A stretch of DNA of 34,607 nt from CAINEC01 sp046073825 (GTDB taxonomy: Bacteria; Bacteroidota; Bacteroidia; AKYH767-A; OLB10). The stretch is taken from contig JBJTMY010000106.1 of assembly GCA_046073825.1 (NCBI GenBank), positions 1-34,607 of the forward strand. Reading direction: 5' to 3'. The notes under the pieces are model-generated. The model did not search any database. It had not been told where the DNA came from and saw only the letters and a program-made list of their open reading frames with translations. Made by a program: the position numbers and the translations under genes. Positions 1 through 8,442 of this stretch are shown in pieces (position 1 is the stretch's first letter; each line of letters starts with the position of its first letter).

Positions 1-1407
1 TCGATTGCCTTCTACTTTGTTAAAACTGTAAAGAGTGTAATACGGTCCCAATTCAATTTTTCCGAGATCGCGATAACCAGTAAAAAACAAGGTGATGATA
101 TCCACGTAAGTTTGAAATGCAGGAAGTGATTTAATCGTATCAACCATGTGATAGATCTGCAACTCACGATTTGATAAACTATCATGTCTGCTGTTATCCC
201 AGAAGTCCGCCGACTTATTCGCAGCGTCTTCTTTTACAGTAATATTTTCACCGCCTTTAAAAATAGAATCAATAGGCGATTCATTAATATGAAAATCTCG
301 GTATGAAGTCGTTTTTCTTCCAATAAAATTAGTTCCTTCATCTTTCGCTGCGAAATTGACTACTAATTTATCCTTGGACAGCATCCATTGTTCATTGTTG
401 AAATAAATGTAGTCCTGAACAATGGCCATATCTTCTACCCAGTTGATATTTGCTTTTGCGGAAATGCGCATATCAATTTTCTTAATGGCCCATGTGCTAT
501 CATTTACCCAAAGCTCTCCTAAAAATGTTAAGTCTTCTGGGCGACGAGGTCTGAATTTAATTTTATAACACCACTTGCTGTCAATAAAAGTACTGTCGAG
601 TAAATAATATTTGTAATAAAGTGTTCCTATGTTGGATGTAGGACTCACAAAACTTTTTCCGAATAGGTCGATAAAATTTCCATAGATATCTACCTTTTGA
701 TACATGTCTCCTAAAAACTGTGTAACGCTGGCGTTTTCTAGGCCTGATATTTTACTAGCTTTAATAACTTCTCGTTTGTCTTTCGGGTTGCTTTTAAAAT
801 AAACATCAGACAACGATTCAGAAATAAAAATGGGAAGAAACGGTTTGCTATTCGTTTCGCTGCTATCGATGTTTTCCCAAATAAAATTAAACGGTTTTAG
901 AAGTTTATTATTTTTTAATTTATCGTTGATATTAGTAATATCAAATTCTAGTTTATTATAAACTTCAAACTGGTAGGTTTTTAATTTTGAAGGATCGTTT
1001 TCTGGTTTGTGTTCAATGATGTTTCGAATAATTTGGAGGGCGGGATTTTCGCCTGGTCGAATAATTACCTCCTGAAATTCGATTTGATTCGTTGATAAAA
1101 CAATATTAACGGTCTGAGTTTCTCCTTTTTTGATTTTCATCACCACAGGTTTGTAGCCCATCAATGTACAAAGAATGGAATCTGTTGGAGTGTCACTCGT
1201 CAAACGAAAATTTCCATCAAAGTCAGTATTAGTGCCAATGGTGCTTCCTTTAAACAAGACAGTCGCAAATGGAACTGATTCATTGGTTAATTCATCGATT
1301 ACTTTTCCGGTTATGATGGTCTTTTGTGCAAATACCAAAGCCGGTAGCATTATCATTAAACTCGCTACTACAATTAAAATTTGATGCTTCCTAAAATTAA
1401 TTTTCAT
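1..1407 (-). CDS. DUF5686 / carboxypeptidase-like regulatory domain outer-membrane protein, C-terminus cut by window edge
   Basis: The frame is open from an ATG at 1407 to the left window edge (469 codons, no stop), so the C-terminal part is missing. The N-terminus is a signal peptide (MKINFRKHQ, then a hydrophobic stretch ending LVFAQ). A CarboxypepD_reg-like beta domain follows at about residues 30-110 (TGKVIDELTNESVPFATVLF, GTNTDFDGNFRL), then the DUF5686 region with its usual order of conserved blocks. Proteins of this family are Bacteroidota-specific, predicted outer-membrane barrels with an N-terminal Ig-like plug-type domain; their substrate is not known. The start overlaps the stop of the upstream decarboxylase-like gene by 11 nt, so it is probably translated from the kdsD-tatC transcript. 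Family call is firm; function is open. Confidence 0.85.
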   Translation of the reverse strand, partial: MKINFRKHQILIVVASLMIMLPALVFAQKTIITGKVIDELTNESVPFATVLFKGSTIGTNTDFDGNFRLTSDTPTDSILCTLMGYKPVVMKIKKGETQTVNIVLSTNQIEFQEVIIRPGENPALQIIRNIIEHKPENDPSKLKTYQFEVYNKLEFDITNINDKLKNNKLLKPFNFIWENIDSSETNSKPFLPIFISESLSDVYFKSNPKDKREVIKASKISGLENASVTQFLGDMYQKVDIYGNFIDLFGKSFVSPTSNIGTLYYKYYLLDSTFIDSKWCYKIKFRPRRPEDLTFLGELWVNDSTWAIKKIDMRISAKANINWVEDMAIVQDYIYFNNEQWMLSKDKLVVNFAAKDEGTNFIGRKTTSYRDFHINESPIDSIFKGGENITVKEDAANKSADFWDNSRHDSLSNRELQIYHMVDTIKSLPAFQTYVDIITLFFTGYRDLGKIELGPYYTLYSFNKVEGNR

Positions 1408-1741
1408 CCGATAAGCTTTCCCAGTATTCTAATGCTCTACGTGTATGAGGAATAACAATCGTTCCTCCCACTAAATTAGCTACTGTAAATATTTCAAAAA
1501 GTTCTTCCGTTGTTAAGCCTTCTTCTTTGCATTTTCCTAAATGATATTTGATGCAATCATCGCAACGCAATACCATAGACGAAATTAGTCCCAGCATTTC
1601 TTTTACTTTCACCGATAACGCCCCATCTTGATAAGTGGATGAATCCAACGCATACAAACGCTTCATATTTGTATTGCCTTGCGCTAAAATCTTCTCATTC
1701 ATTTTAGCTCGGTAGTCGTTAAAGTCGTTTACTAAACTCAT
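1397..1741 (-). CDS. Carboxymuconolactone decarboxylase family (AhpD-like) protein
   Basis: This is a 114-aa single-domain alpha-helical protein. It carries the AhpD-type redox motif C-x-x-C-x-x-x-H as C60-D-D-C63-I-K-Y-H67, preceded by an acidic patch (KVKEMLGL). Members of this family act as alkylhydroperoxidases or as decarboxylases; the CxxC-His motif favours a thiol redox or peroxide-related role over true carboxymuconolactone decarboxylation. No signal peptide is seen, so it is cytoplasmic. It sits 3 nt downstream of tatC and overlaps the DUF5686 gene by 11 nt, in a tight operon. The substrate cannot be inferred from context. Confidence 0.85.
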   Translation of the reverse strand: MSLVNDFNDYRAKMNEKILAQGNTNMKRLYALDSSTYQDGALSVKVKEMLGLISSMVLRCDDCIKYHLGKCKEEGLTTEELFEIFTVANLVGGTIVIPHTRRALEYWESLSDEN

Positions 1742-1744
1742 AGT

Positions 1745-2572
1745 TTATGCAATAGAATTTTTGTTTTTATTTCGCTCCACTGCGGCTGAAACGAATATAC
1801 TGATTTCATATAACAAGAACAAAGGAATGGCTACTAGCATTTGACTCGTTACATCGGGCGAAGGTGTGATAACGGCTGCAATAATTAAGTTAACAATCAT
1901 GGCATGCTTACGATATTTACGCATGAAGGTGGGAGTCATGATTCCTATCTTGCTTAAAAAATAAATGACCATCGGTAATTCAAAAACTAAACCCGATGAT
2001 AATGTCATTACAGTTACAATGTTAATGTAAGAATCCATACTAATCTGATTGCGTATTTCTTCACTTACATGATAACTTCCCAAGAAGTTTATTGATAAAG
2101 GAGAGATAATATAATATCCAAATAAAATTCCAATCAGAAATAAAATAGAAGTAAAAAATACAATACCACGTGAATACTTAATTTCTTTTTCGGATAAGGC
2201 AGGACTGATAAATCGCCATAATTCCCAAACTAAATATGGAAATCCTAAAACACAACCTGTAACAAAAGCCACCCACATGTGCGTTGTAAACTGACCGCTA
2301 ATATCTAAGTTGATAACAGAAAAGTCAATTTGTGTAATGCACATATCCACATTCAATTTTTGTCCCAGTAAACACATCATGCGGTAGGTCCAGAAGTTAG
2401 CGTTCTTAGGAGCTAAAATAATTCCATCAAAGATGAGTTCTTTGTTAAAAAATGCAATCACTCCAAGTGTGCAAATAACAATCACGGAGCGTACCACGTG
2501 CCATCTTAACGCCTCAAGATGGTCAAGGAAATTCATGTCGTAATTGGGATCTTTCTTTCTAAATAGCGCCAT
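1745..2572 (-). CDS. tatC: Sec-independent (twin-arginine) translocase subunit TatC
   Basis: A 275-aa polytopic inner-membrane protein with six predicted hydrophobic segments. The N-terminus holds the TatC signature HLEALRWHVVRS (E. coli HLIELRKRL) and the second conserved block is present as FPYLVWELWRFISPALSEKE. TatC is the receptor for folded twin-arginine substrates. The stretch between the first and second membrane segments is longer than in E. coli TatC, as is common in Bacteroidota. No tatA/B gene lies in the window. Its ATG overlaps the kdsD stop by one base (TAATG), indicating translational coupling. Family assignment is secure. Confidence 0.95.
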   Translation of the reverse strand: MALFRKKDPNYDMNFLDHLEALRWHVVRSVIVICTLGVIAFFNKELIFDGIILAPKNANFWTYRMMCLLGQKLNVDMCITQIDFSVINLDISGQFTTHMWVAFVTGCVLGFPYLVWELWRFISPALSEKEIKYSRGIVFFTSILFLIGILFGYYIISPLSINFLGSYHVSEEIRNQISMDSYINIVTVMTLSSGLVFELPMVIYFLSKIGIMTPTFMRKYRKHAMIVNLIIAAVITPSPDVTSQMLVAIPLFLLYEISIFVSAAVERNKNKNSIA

Positions 2573-3534
2573 TAGATAATTCCTTCTCTTAATAAATCAT
2601 GTAAATGAATAAAGCCTACAAATTTTTTCTTGTCCGTAACCACCAATTGAGTAATGTTATGTGATTTCATCATCTCGAGCGCTTCAATGGCCATTGTATC
2701 AATTTCCACTTGCTTCGGTTTTTTATTCATGATATCCTTTGCGCGTAATGCATCAAATGATTTTTCTTGCATCGTTCTGCGTAAATCACCATCCGTTATA
2801 ATGCCTACTAATTTGTTTTTATCTAAAACGGCGGTACACCCTAAACGTTTGGAAGTGATTTCAAGAATAACTTCGGTGATGGGTGTAGTTGGTGCTACTG
2901 TTGGCTTTGGATTATTCGACCATAAGTCGGCCACTTTTAAATACAGTTTTTTGCCCAGTGCTCCTCCCGGATGATATTTTGCAAAATCTTTACTCGTAAA
3001 TCCTCTTGTTTCTACTAAGCAAACGGCTAAGGCGTCGCCCATGGCTAATTGCGCAGTGGTAGAGCTGGTTGGTGCAAGGTTATGTGGACAAGCCTCTTGT
3101 TTCACACCAGTATTTAAAATAAAATCGGCATGACGAGCAAGGTCTGAATTTTTTTTGCCAACCATAGCTACTAAAACATTTCCACCATTTTTAATAAGTG
3201 GAGCAAGGACTTTTATTTCAGGAGTAGTACCGCTATTAGAAATGAGAATAACAATATCATTCTTCTGAATCATTCCAAGGTCGCCATGAATCGCATCGGC
3301 TGCGTGCATAAACAAAGAAGGCGTACCAGTAGAATTAAAAGTAGCCACCATTTTATTAGCAATCACAGCGCTTTTACCAATGCCACTTACTACCACACGC
3401 CCTTTTGAAGCAGTGATTTTTTTTACGACTTCCACGAAATCAGCATCTAATTGTTTTTTTAAATCAGCAAGCGCCTTTGATTCAATATCAAGCGTTTTTT
3501 TGGCGGATGCTAAAATTTTTTGGTCTGATAACAT
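2572..3534 (-). CDS. kdsD: D-arabinose 5-phosphate isomerase (KpsF/GutQ family)
   Basis: A 320-aa protein of the usual family length. It has a SIS sugar-isomerase domain at about residues 25-180 (SGIGKSAVIANKMVATFNST, LISNSGTTPEI) and two CBS modules at about 205-320 (GIITDGDLRRTMQ, GFIHLHDLLREG). The FAKYHPGGALGKKL block contains the conserved active-site histidine. It converts ribulose 5-phosphate to arabinose 5-phosphate, the first committed step to Kdo for lipopolysaccharide. It leads the minus-strand kdsD-tatC-AhpD-DUF5686 set, with a TAnnTTTG element 24 nt upstream of the ATG. The CBS pair is typical and may bind a nucleotide ligand. Confidence 0.95.
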   Translation of the reverse strand: MLSDQKILASAKKTLDIESKALADLKKQLDADFVEVVKKITASKGRVVVSGIGKSAVIANKMVATFNSTGTPSLFMHAADAIHGDLGMIQKNDIVILISNSGTTPEIKVLAPLIKNGGNVLVAMVGKKNSDLARHADFILNTGVKQEACPHNLAPTSSTTAQLAMGDALAVCLVETRGFTSKDFAKYHPGGALGKKLYLKVADLWSNNPKPTVAPTTPITEVILEITSKRLGCTAVLDKNKLVGIITDGDLRRTMQEKSFDALRAKDIMNKKPKQVEIDTMAIEALEMMKSHNITQLVVTDKKKFVGFIHLHDLLREGII

Positions 3535-3558
3535 AAGAGTTGATTAGAATGATGAATG

Positions 3559-3566
3559 CAAATGTA
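3559..3566 (-). promoter_or_regulatory. Putative Bacteroidota -7 promoter element for kdsD
   Basis: Read on the minus strand the sequence is TACATTTG, an exact match to TAnnTTTG, 24 nt before the kdsD start. No TTTG box at the expected -33 spacing is evident, so the call rests on the -7 element and its position in a divergent intergenic region. Confidence 0.5.
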
Positions 3567-3695
3567 TTTTATTATTTAATCTGAACTTTATTTGCAATTA
3601 CTTGTTTTTGAATGTATCTTCACACACAAGGAGAATATGTTTATAAATCATGTAATGAATGATAAATATCTTACTCCTAAACGACAAAAATAGGT

Positions 3696-3703
3696 TAAAT
3701 TTG
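3696..3703 (+). promoter_or_regulatory. Putative Bacteroidota -7 promoter element for recQ
   Basis: TAAATTTG matches TAnnTTTG exactly and lies 23 nt before the recQ ATG in the divergent kdsD/recQ intergenic region. No clear -33 TTTG is visible. Confidence 0.5.
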
Positions 3704-3726
3704 TTGTCCTTTAATTTTCTTAGATA

Positions 3727-5925
3727 ATGTTATTGGCTGAATCAACGCTACAAGAAGCGTTAAATAAATATTTTGGATACGAGCAATTCAAAGGTGAACA
3801 AGAACAAATCATTCGAAATGTTCTTGAGGGTAACAACACGTTTGTAATTATGCCAACAGGCGGTGGTAAGTCGATGTGCTACCAATTGCCAGCAATGATG
3901 AGTGAGGGAACTGCAATCGTTATTTCTCCGTTAATTGCGTTAATGAAAAACCAGGTGGATGCCATTCGTGGTTTCAACACCGACGATGGTATTGCGCATT
4001 TTTTAAATTCTTCTCTTACAAAAACTGAAATTCAAACGGTTAGGAAGGATATTAAAGCGGGCAAAACAAAGTTGCTTTATGTTGCTCCTGAATCTTTAAC
4101 CAAAGAGGAGAATGTTAAGTTCCTGAAAGAAGTAAATATTTCTTTTTTTGCTATTGATGAAGCGCATTGTATTTCTGAATGGGGACATGATTTTCGACCG
4201 GAGTACCGACGTTTACGTCCGATTATTGATGAAATCGGAAAAGTGCCAATCATAGCGCTTACAGCAACTGCCACAGAAAAAGTACAAGGCGATATTCAGA
4301 AGAATTTAGGAATGATGGATGCTTCTTTATTCAAAGCATCTTTTAATCGCGCCAACCTTTATTATGAAATTCGCCCTAAGCAAAATGTGCTGAAGGAAAT
4401 GATAAAATTTGTGAAGCAAAATGCAGGTAAATCGGGTGTAATTTATTGTTTGAGCAGAAAAAAGGTAGAAGAGGTTGCAGAAACACTTACTGTGAATGGA
4501 ATTCGTGCTTTACCTTATCATGCAGGATTAGATGCCTCTACACGCGCTTCTCATCAAGATAAATTTTTGATGGAAGAAGCAGATGTCATTGTTGCGACTA
4601 TTGCATTCGGGATGGGAATTGATAAACCAGATGTGCGCTTTGTCATTCATCATGATATTCCAAAAAGTTTAGAAGGGTATTACCAAGAAACGGGACGTGC
4701 AGGACGTGATGGGCGAGAAGGGAAATGTGTAACGTTTTACTCTTTCAAGGATATTGAAAAGTTAGAAAAATTTATGAAGGGGAAGCCCGTTGCCGAACAA
4801 GAAATTGGAAAGCAATTGTTGGTAGAAACGGTTGGATATGCTGAAACATCTGTGTGTAGAAGAAAAGTGTTGTTGAACTATTTCGGTGAAAAATACGAGC
4901 AAGAAAATTGTGGTAACTGCGATAATTGCTTGCATCCCAAGCCACTCATAGAAGCGCAAGATGAATTGTGCTTATTAATTGAAGCGGTGAAAGCAGTTAA
5001 GGAAAAACATCAAGGAGAACACTTGGTGAATGTCCTATTAGGGAAATCAGATCAACAAGTAAAAACTTACAAGCACGATAAGTTAGAAGTTTTTGGAGAA
5101 GGTGCTGATCAAAGCGATCGCTTCTGGACTACGCTGATTCGTCAGGCGGTACTCGCGGGTTATTTGCACAAGGATATTGATAACTACGGACTATTAAAGT
5201 TGAGCGATCAAGCAGAAGCATTTTTAGAAAATCCTGAATCGTTTAAAATTGCATTGGATACAAGCTTTGAAGATACAGAGAGTGATGATGAGGAAGAGTT
5301 CAGTGCTGGAGGTGCCGGAGGTGGAGGTGCAGCGGATACGCAACTATTTGAGATGTTGAAGAACCTTCGTAAAACGGTAGCTAAAAATTTAAATGTTCCT
5401 CCGTTTGTGGTTTTCCAAGACCCATCATTAGAAGAAATGACCACCAACTATCCAATTACTATGGATGAGTTGAAAAATATTACAGGTGTAGGAGCTGGTA
5501 AGGCAGTAAAATACGGTAAACCATTTATCGAGTTGATTAAAAAATATGTGGAGGATAATGAGATTGAACGACCTGTTGATATTGTAGTGAAGAGCGTTGT
5601 GAATAAAAGTGGATTGAAGGTTTATTTAATTCAGAATATTGACCGCAAAATTTCATTGGAAGGAATGGCAAAAGCAAAAGGGTTGAAGGTGGCAGATATC
5701 ATTTCCGAATTAGAATCAATAGTGGCATCAGGAACAAAAATCGATATTGGTTATTATATTAATGAAGTGATCGATGAAGACCGTCAGGATGAGGTGTTCG
5801 ATTATTTTAAATCGGCCGACACGGACTCGGTAGAAGATGCTTTGAGTGAGCTGGGTGAAGACGATTATACAGAAGAGGACATTCGCTTAATGCGTATTAA
5901 ATTTATTAGTGAAATTGGTAATTAA
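3727..5925 (+). CDS. recQ: ATP-dependent DNA helicase RecQ
   Basis: A 732-aa superfamily 2 helicase (3'-5') for recombination and stalled-fork repair. Walker A is MPTGGGKS with K48; the DEAH box is at residues 144-147 inside AIDEAHCISEWGHDFRPEYR; motif VI appears as YYQETGRAGRDG. The RQC zinc cluster is present as CRRKVLLNYF then CGNCDNC, followed by a winged-helix region. A glycine-rich linker (SAGGAGGGGAA, about residues 523-533) separates this from an HRDC domain (about 535-620) and a C-terminal helical extension. Length and order match Bacteroidota RecQ. The gene is monocistronic, with its own -7 element and a strong terminator. It may also be one of several RecQ paralogs, which cannot be judged here. 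Confidence 0.96.
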   Translation: MLLAESTLQEALNKYFGYEQFKGEQEQIIRNVLEGNNTFVIMPTGGGKSMCYQLPAMMSEGTAIVISPLIALMKNQVDAIRGFNTDDGIAHFLNSSLTKTEIQTVRKDIKAGKTKLLYVAPESLTKEENVKFLKEVNISFFAIDEAHCISEWGHDFRPEYRRLRPIIDEIGKVPIIALTATATEKVQGDIQKNLGMMDASLFKASFNRANLYYEIRPKQNVLKEMIKFVKQNAGKSGVIYCLSRKKVEEVAETLTVNGIRALPYHAGLDASTRASHQDKFLMEEADVIVATIAFGMGIDKPDVRFVIHHDIPKSLEGYYQETGRAGRDGREGKCVTFYSFKDIEKLEKFMKGKPVAEQEIGKQLLVETVGYAETSVCRRKVLLNYFGEKYEQENCGNCDNCLHPKPLIEAQDELCLLIEAVKAVKEKHQGEHLVNVLLGKSDQQVKTYKHDKLEVFGEGADQSDRFWTTLIRQAVLAGYLHKDIDNYGLLKLSDQAEAFLENPESFKIALDTSFEDTESDDEEEFSAGGAGGGGAADTQLFEMLKNLRKTVAKNLNVPPFVVFQDPSLEEMTTNYPITMDELKNITGVGAGKAVKYGKPFIELIKKYVEDNEIERPVDIVVKSVVNKSGLKVYLIQNIDRKISLEGMAKAKGLKVADIISELESIVASGTKIDIGYYINEVIDEDRQDEVFDYFKSADTDSVEDALSELGEDDYTEEDIRLMRIKFISEIGN

Positions 5926-5942
5926 CCAAAATTATCATCAAC

Positions 5943-5975
5943 AAAAAACCCTGTAGCTCGCTACAGGGTTTTTTG
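5943..5975. terminator. Bidirectional intrinsic terminator between recQ and the DUF2795 gene
   Basis: A perfect hairpin with arms CCCTGTAGC and GCTACAGGG (5949-5957 and 5960-5968) is flanked by an A-run on the left and a T-run on the right, so it can terminate convergent transcription on both strands. It lies between the recQ stop and the stop of the 5977-6198 gene. Confidence 0.9.
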
Positions 5976-5976
5976 T

Positions 5977-6198
5977 TTAGTATTCATCTTCATTAAAAAA
6001 GAAATCATCTTTTGTCGGATAGTCAGGCCATATCTCTTCAATAGTCTCGTATGGCTCACCTTCGTCTTCTAACTCCTGAAGGTTTTCAATTACTTCCATC
6101 GGAGCTCCTGAACGAATTGCATAATCAATCAACTCATCCTTGGTAGCAGGCCAAGGGGCATCTTCCAAGTGGGAGGCAAGTTCTAAGGTCCAGTACAT
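5977..6198 (-). CDS. DUF2795 family small protein
   Basis: A 73-aa acidic protein beginning MYWTLELASHLEDAPWPATK, the conserved start of the Bacteroidota DUF2795 family, followed by DELIDYAIRSGAPMEVIENL. It has no signal peptide or membrane segment. The biochemical function is unknown; the fold is predicted to be a small helical domain. It is the last gene on the minus strand before the recQ terminator. An exact TAnnTTTG element lies 70 nt upstream of the start, so it can be transcribed separately from the cobalamin adenosyltransferase gene. Confidence 0.88.
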   Translation of the reverse strand: MYWTLELASHLEDAPWPATKDELIDYAIRSGAPMEVIENLQELEDEGEPYETIEEIWPDYPTKDDFFFNEDEY

Positions 6199-6268
6199 AG
6201 TTGTAAATTTAGTGTTTTTTTAAAACGATTTAAAAATAATTTAGTTGCCTCGTTTTACACAAGGCGTG

Positions 6269-6276
6269 CAAAAATA
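6269..6276 (-). promoter_or_regulatory. Putative -7 promoter element for the DUF2795 gene
   Basis: Minus-strand sequence TATTTTTG matches TAnnTTTG, 70 nt before the DUF2795 start and within the 119-nt gap after the adenosyltransferase gene. This implies a leader of roughly 60 nt if used. Confidence 0.45.
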
Positions 6277-6317
6277 ACAAAAGATTTATCTAAAAAAACA
6301 AATTTTAGTAAGGTATT

Positions 6318-6866
6318 TTAAATTCTTGGGGTCCAAGGACTTTCAACTGCATTCAGGGACTTGGAAAAAAAACGAGCTAAGAGGAATAAATAATCGGATA
6401 ACCGGTTGAGATAAATCGCAATAATGGGGTCTATGTTTGTTTCATTTTGTAAATGAACAACGAGTCGTTCCGTTCTTCTACAAACACAACGAGCAATATG
6501 CGTTTGTGAGATAAGAGGGTGTCCTCCCGGTAAAATAAAGGATTTTAAAGGTTCTAATTGAGCGTCCATGGCATCCATTTCTGATTCTAACGTTTTACAA
6601 TCTTCTTCTGATAGTGTAGGTAAAACCATCTTGCTCTTTTCAGGATCAGCGGCCAATAAAGAGCCTATTGTAAACAAGCGATCTTGAATATGGAGTAATT
6701 GTTTGGTTTGATGTTCATCGATGCTTTGATCCCGAATTAATCCAATCCATGAATTTAACTCATCAACTGTTCCATAAGCCTCAATGCGTAAATGATATTT
6801 GGGCACCCTTGTACCACCAATAAGAGAAGTCTCTCCTTTGTCGCCGGTTTTTGTGTAAATCTTCAT
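6318..6866 (-). CDS. PduO-type cob(I)alamin adenosyltransferase
   Basis: A 182-aa cytoplasmic enzyme that transfers the adenosyl group of ATP to cob(I)alamin to make coenzyme B12. The N-terminal ATP-binding motif is intact (YTKTGDKGETSLIGG), as are YGTVDELNSWIG and the C-terminal arginine block (ARCVCRRTERLVVHL) of the helical-bundle fold. Length is typical. No corrin-synthesis genes are nearby, so it more likely serves salvaged cobalamin for enzymes such as methylmalonyl-CoA mutase (inference). Its ATG overlaps the stop of the upstream ABC ATPase gene by 4 nt (ATGA), implying translational coupling although no functional link is obvious. Confidence 0.93.
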   Translation of the reverse strand: MKIYTKTGDKGETSLIGGTRVPKYHLRIEAYGTVDELNSWIGLIRDQSIDEHQTKQLLHIQDRLFTIGSLLAADPEKSKMVLPTLSEEDCKTLESEMDAMDAQLEPLKSFILPGGHPLISQTHIARCVCRRTERLVVHLQNETNIDPIIAIYLNRLSDYLFLLARFFSKSLNAVESPWTPRI

Positions 6867-7576
6867 GATGCAGTTTGTTTACTTCTAACAGATGAATTCA
6901 TTCCATCGGATTCTACTAATCCATCTTTTAATCGGATAATTCGGTGGGCATGCTGAGCTATATCTTCTTCATGCGTAACTAATATCACGGTATTTCCTCT
7001 TCGATGAATTTCAGCAAATAATTCCATAATTTCTTCCGATGTTTTTGAGTCAAGGTTTCCCGTTGGTTCATCGGCTAAGATGATACTTGGATTAGTAACC
7101 AAGGCTCTTGCTACGGCTACTCGCTGACGTTGTCCTCCAGATAGTTCATTAGGTTTATGGGTAACACGATCGGCAAGTCCTACACTTCTTAATGCTTCTA
7201 ATGCCCTTGCTTCGCGTTCTTCTTTATTTACTCCTGAATAAATTAAGGGTAATGCAACATTCTCGAGTGCAGTACTTCTTGGCAATAAATTAAACGATTG
7301 AAATACGAATCCGATTTGCTGGTTTCTTATTTCTGCCAACTCATTATCCGTCATTTTTGCAACATTCACATTGTTCAAAAAATATTCGCCACCAGATGGA
7401 GTATCTAAGCATCCTAGTACATTCATCAACGTCGATTTTCCAGAGCCGGAAGATCCCATCAAGGCCACATATTCGTTTTTGAAAATTTCTAAACTAATAT
7501 CTCGAAGAGCAAATATTTTCTCTAGTCCAACCTGATACGTTCTCGAAATATGATTGATTCTGATAATCGATTCCAC
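6863..7576 (-). CDS. ABC transporter ATP-binding protein, MacB/LolD type
   Basis: A 237-aa ATPase subunit. Walker A is GSSGSGKST (residues 41-49), the signature is LSGGQ (145-149) and Walker B is IILADE (165-170) followed by PTGNLDS; this MacB/LolD-like pattern serves type VII ABC systems for lipoprotein sorting, efflux or mechanotransmission. The start is GTG at 7574-7576: no ATG occurs before residue 40, an in-frame stop lies just upstream, and the N-terminal strand is needed for the fold. An exact TAnnTTTG element lies 16 nt before it. No permease is adjacent, so its partner must be elsewhere. It overlaps the adenosyltransferase gene by 4 nt. Confidence 0.93.
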   Translation of the reverse strand: MESIIRINHISRTYQVGLEKIFALRDISLEIFKNEYVALMGSSGSGKSTLMNVLGCLDTPSGGEYFLNNVNVAKMTDNELAEIRNQQIGFVFQSFNLLPRSTALENVALPLIYSGVNKEEREARALEALRSVGLADRVTHKPNELSGGQRQRVAVARALVTNPSIILADEPTGNLDSKTSEEIMELFAEIHRRGNTVILVTHEEDIAQHAHRIIRLKDGLVESDGMNSSVRSKQTAS

Positions 7577-7592
7577 GCTATTAAAATTTTAT

Positions 7593-7600
7593 CAAAGGTA
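7593..7600 (-). promoter_or_regulatory. Putative -7 promoter element for the ABC ATPase gene
   Basis: Minus-strand TACCTTTG matches TAnnTTTG, 16 nt before the GTG start and inside the 77-nt gap after the methyltransferase gene. It also supports GTG as the true start. Confidence 0.5.
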
Positions 7601-7653
7601 ACAAACGAATGTGAACTCCCTTCACACTTATTAGATGATTTTAAGTTGTTCGA

Positions 7654-8442
7654 TTAATAACGAATTTGAAAATTTTGCTTCGAAAATCCTGTATTAAAAA
7701 ATACAATCCCCATCATATAAACATCAATGGAGATGCTTACTGCAGGATGAATGATTATATCTTTCCATGCCTTTTTCATTTCCTCCGACCAGTTAATATC
7801 ATCAAAAATGATAAATGAATTTTCGTGCATATAGGGTAAGCACATTTCAAAATAGCGCATTGTAGGTTCGTAACGATGATTGCCATCTATATAAATGGCA
7901 TCTATCTTTTTCTCTGATTTCAATACGCTTAAGAAGGTGTCATCAAAATTACCTGTAATAAGTTCAATTGTTAAATCTGGAAATTGTTTCAATTGTTCAC
8001 GCGTATATGCTGTTGTATGGTCACATCCTTCCAAAGAAATTAATTTCATTGTTGGATTTCCGCTACTGATGTACAGCGAGCTAATTCCTAATGAAGTGCC
8101 TAGTTCAATCACTGTTTGCGGCTTCAGATATTCCATTAATCGAAATAACATGCGCGCATATTTTGGAGGCTTTGCCGCATTTTTTGCGATAGAAGAAACG
8201 GATAATTTTTTATATTTATTTCCATGTACTCCTGCTCCAAAATCTTTTACTTCAAGCAAATTGCTGTTTTTTAAGCAGGCCTCACGATAGTGCTCAATGC
8301 GAAGTTGTGAGGAGTGTTTTTTATCGAAACGCCATACGGCTTCATTTAAGTTGTATAGAAACGAAGATTGTAATCCGTGTCGCCCCACCGATTTAAACCA
8401 ATAAAAAATGTATCCAGTTATTAATCGAAATAGTCCTATCAT
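7654..8442 (-). CDS. Class I SAM-dependent methyltransferase
   Basis: A 262-aa protein with the Rossmann SAM-binding motif VIELGTSLGISSLYIS at about residues 115-130 and a later acidic motif IDAIYIDGNHRYEPTM, the pattern of the Methyltransf_24 / O-methyltransferase group. The first 15-20 residues are hydrophobic (LITGYIFYWF), perhaps a membrane-proximal helix. The substrate is unknown; family members methylate catechols, sugars or lipids. The ATG overlaps the TerC gene stop by 4 nt, so it is coupled to it. The following ABC ATPase appears to have its own promoter. Confidence 0.85.
   Translation of the reverse strand: MIGLFRLITGYIFYWFKSVGRHGLQSSFLYNLNEAVWRFDKKHSSQLRIEHYREACLKNSNLLEVKDFGAGVHGNKYKKLSVSSIAKNAAKPPKYARMLFRLMEYLKPQTVIELGTSLGISSLYISSGNPTMKLISLEGCDHTTAYTREQLKQFPDLTIELITGNFDDTFLSVLKSEKKIDAIYIDGNHRYEPTMRYFEMCLPYMHENSFIIFDDINWSEEMKKAWKDIIIHPAVSISIDVYMMGIVFFNTGFSKQNFQIRY

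Noticed and set aside
1175..1384. 69-codon plus-strand open frame
   Set aside because: Antisense to the signal peptide and beta domain of the DUF5686 gene, which has clear family motifs.
7895..8290. 131-codon plus-strand open frame
   Set aside because: It is fully antisense to the methyltransferase, whose motifs are intact, and has no domain or promoter.
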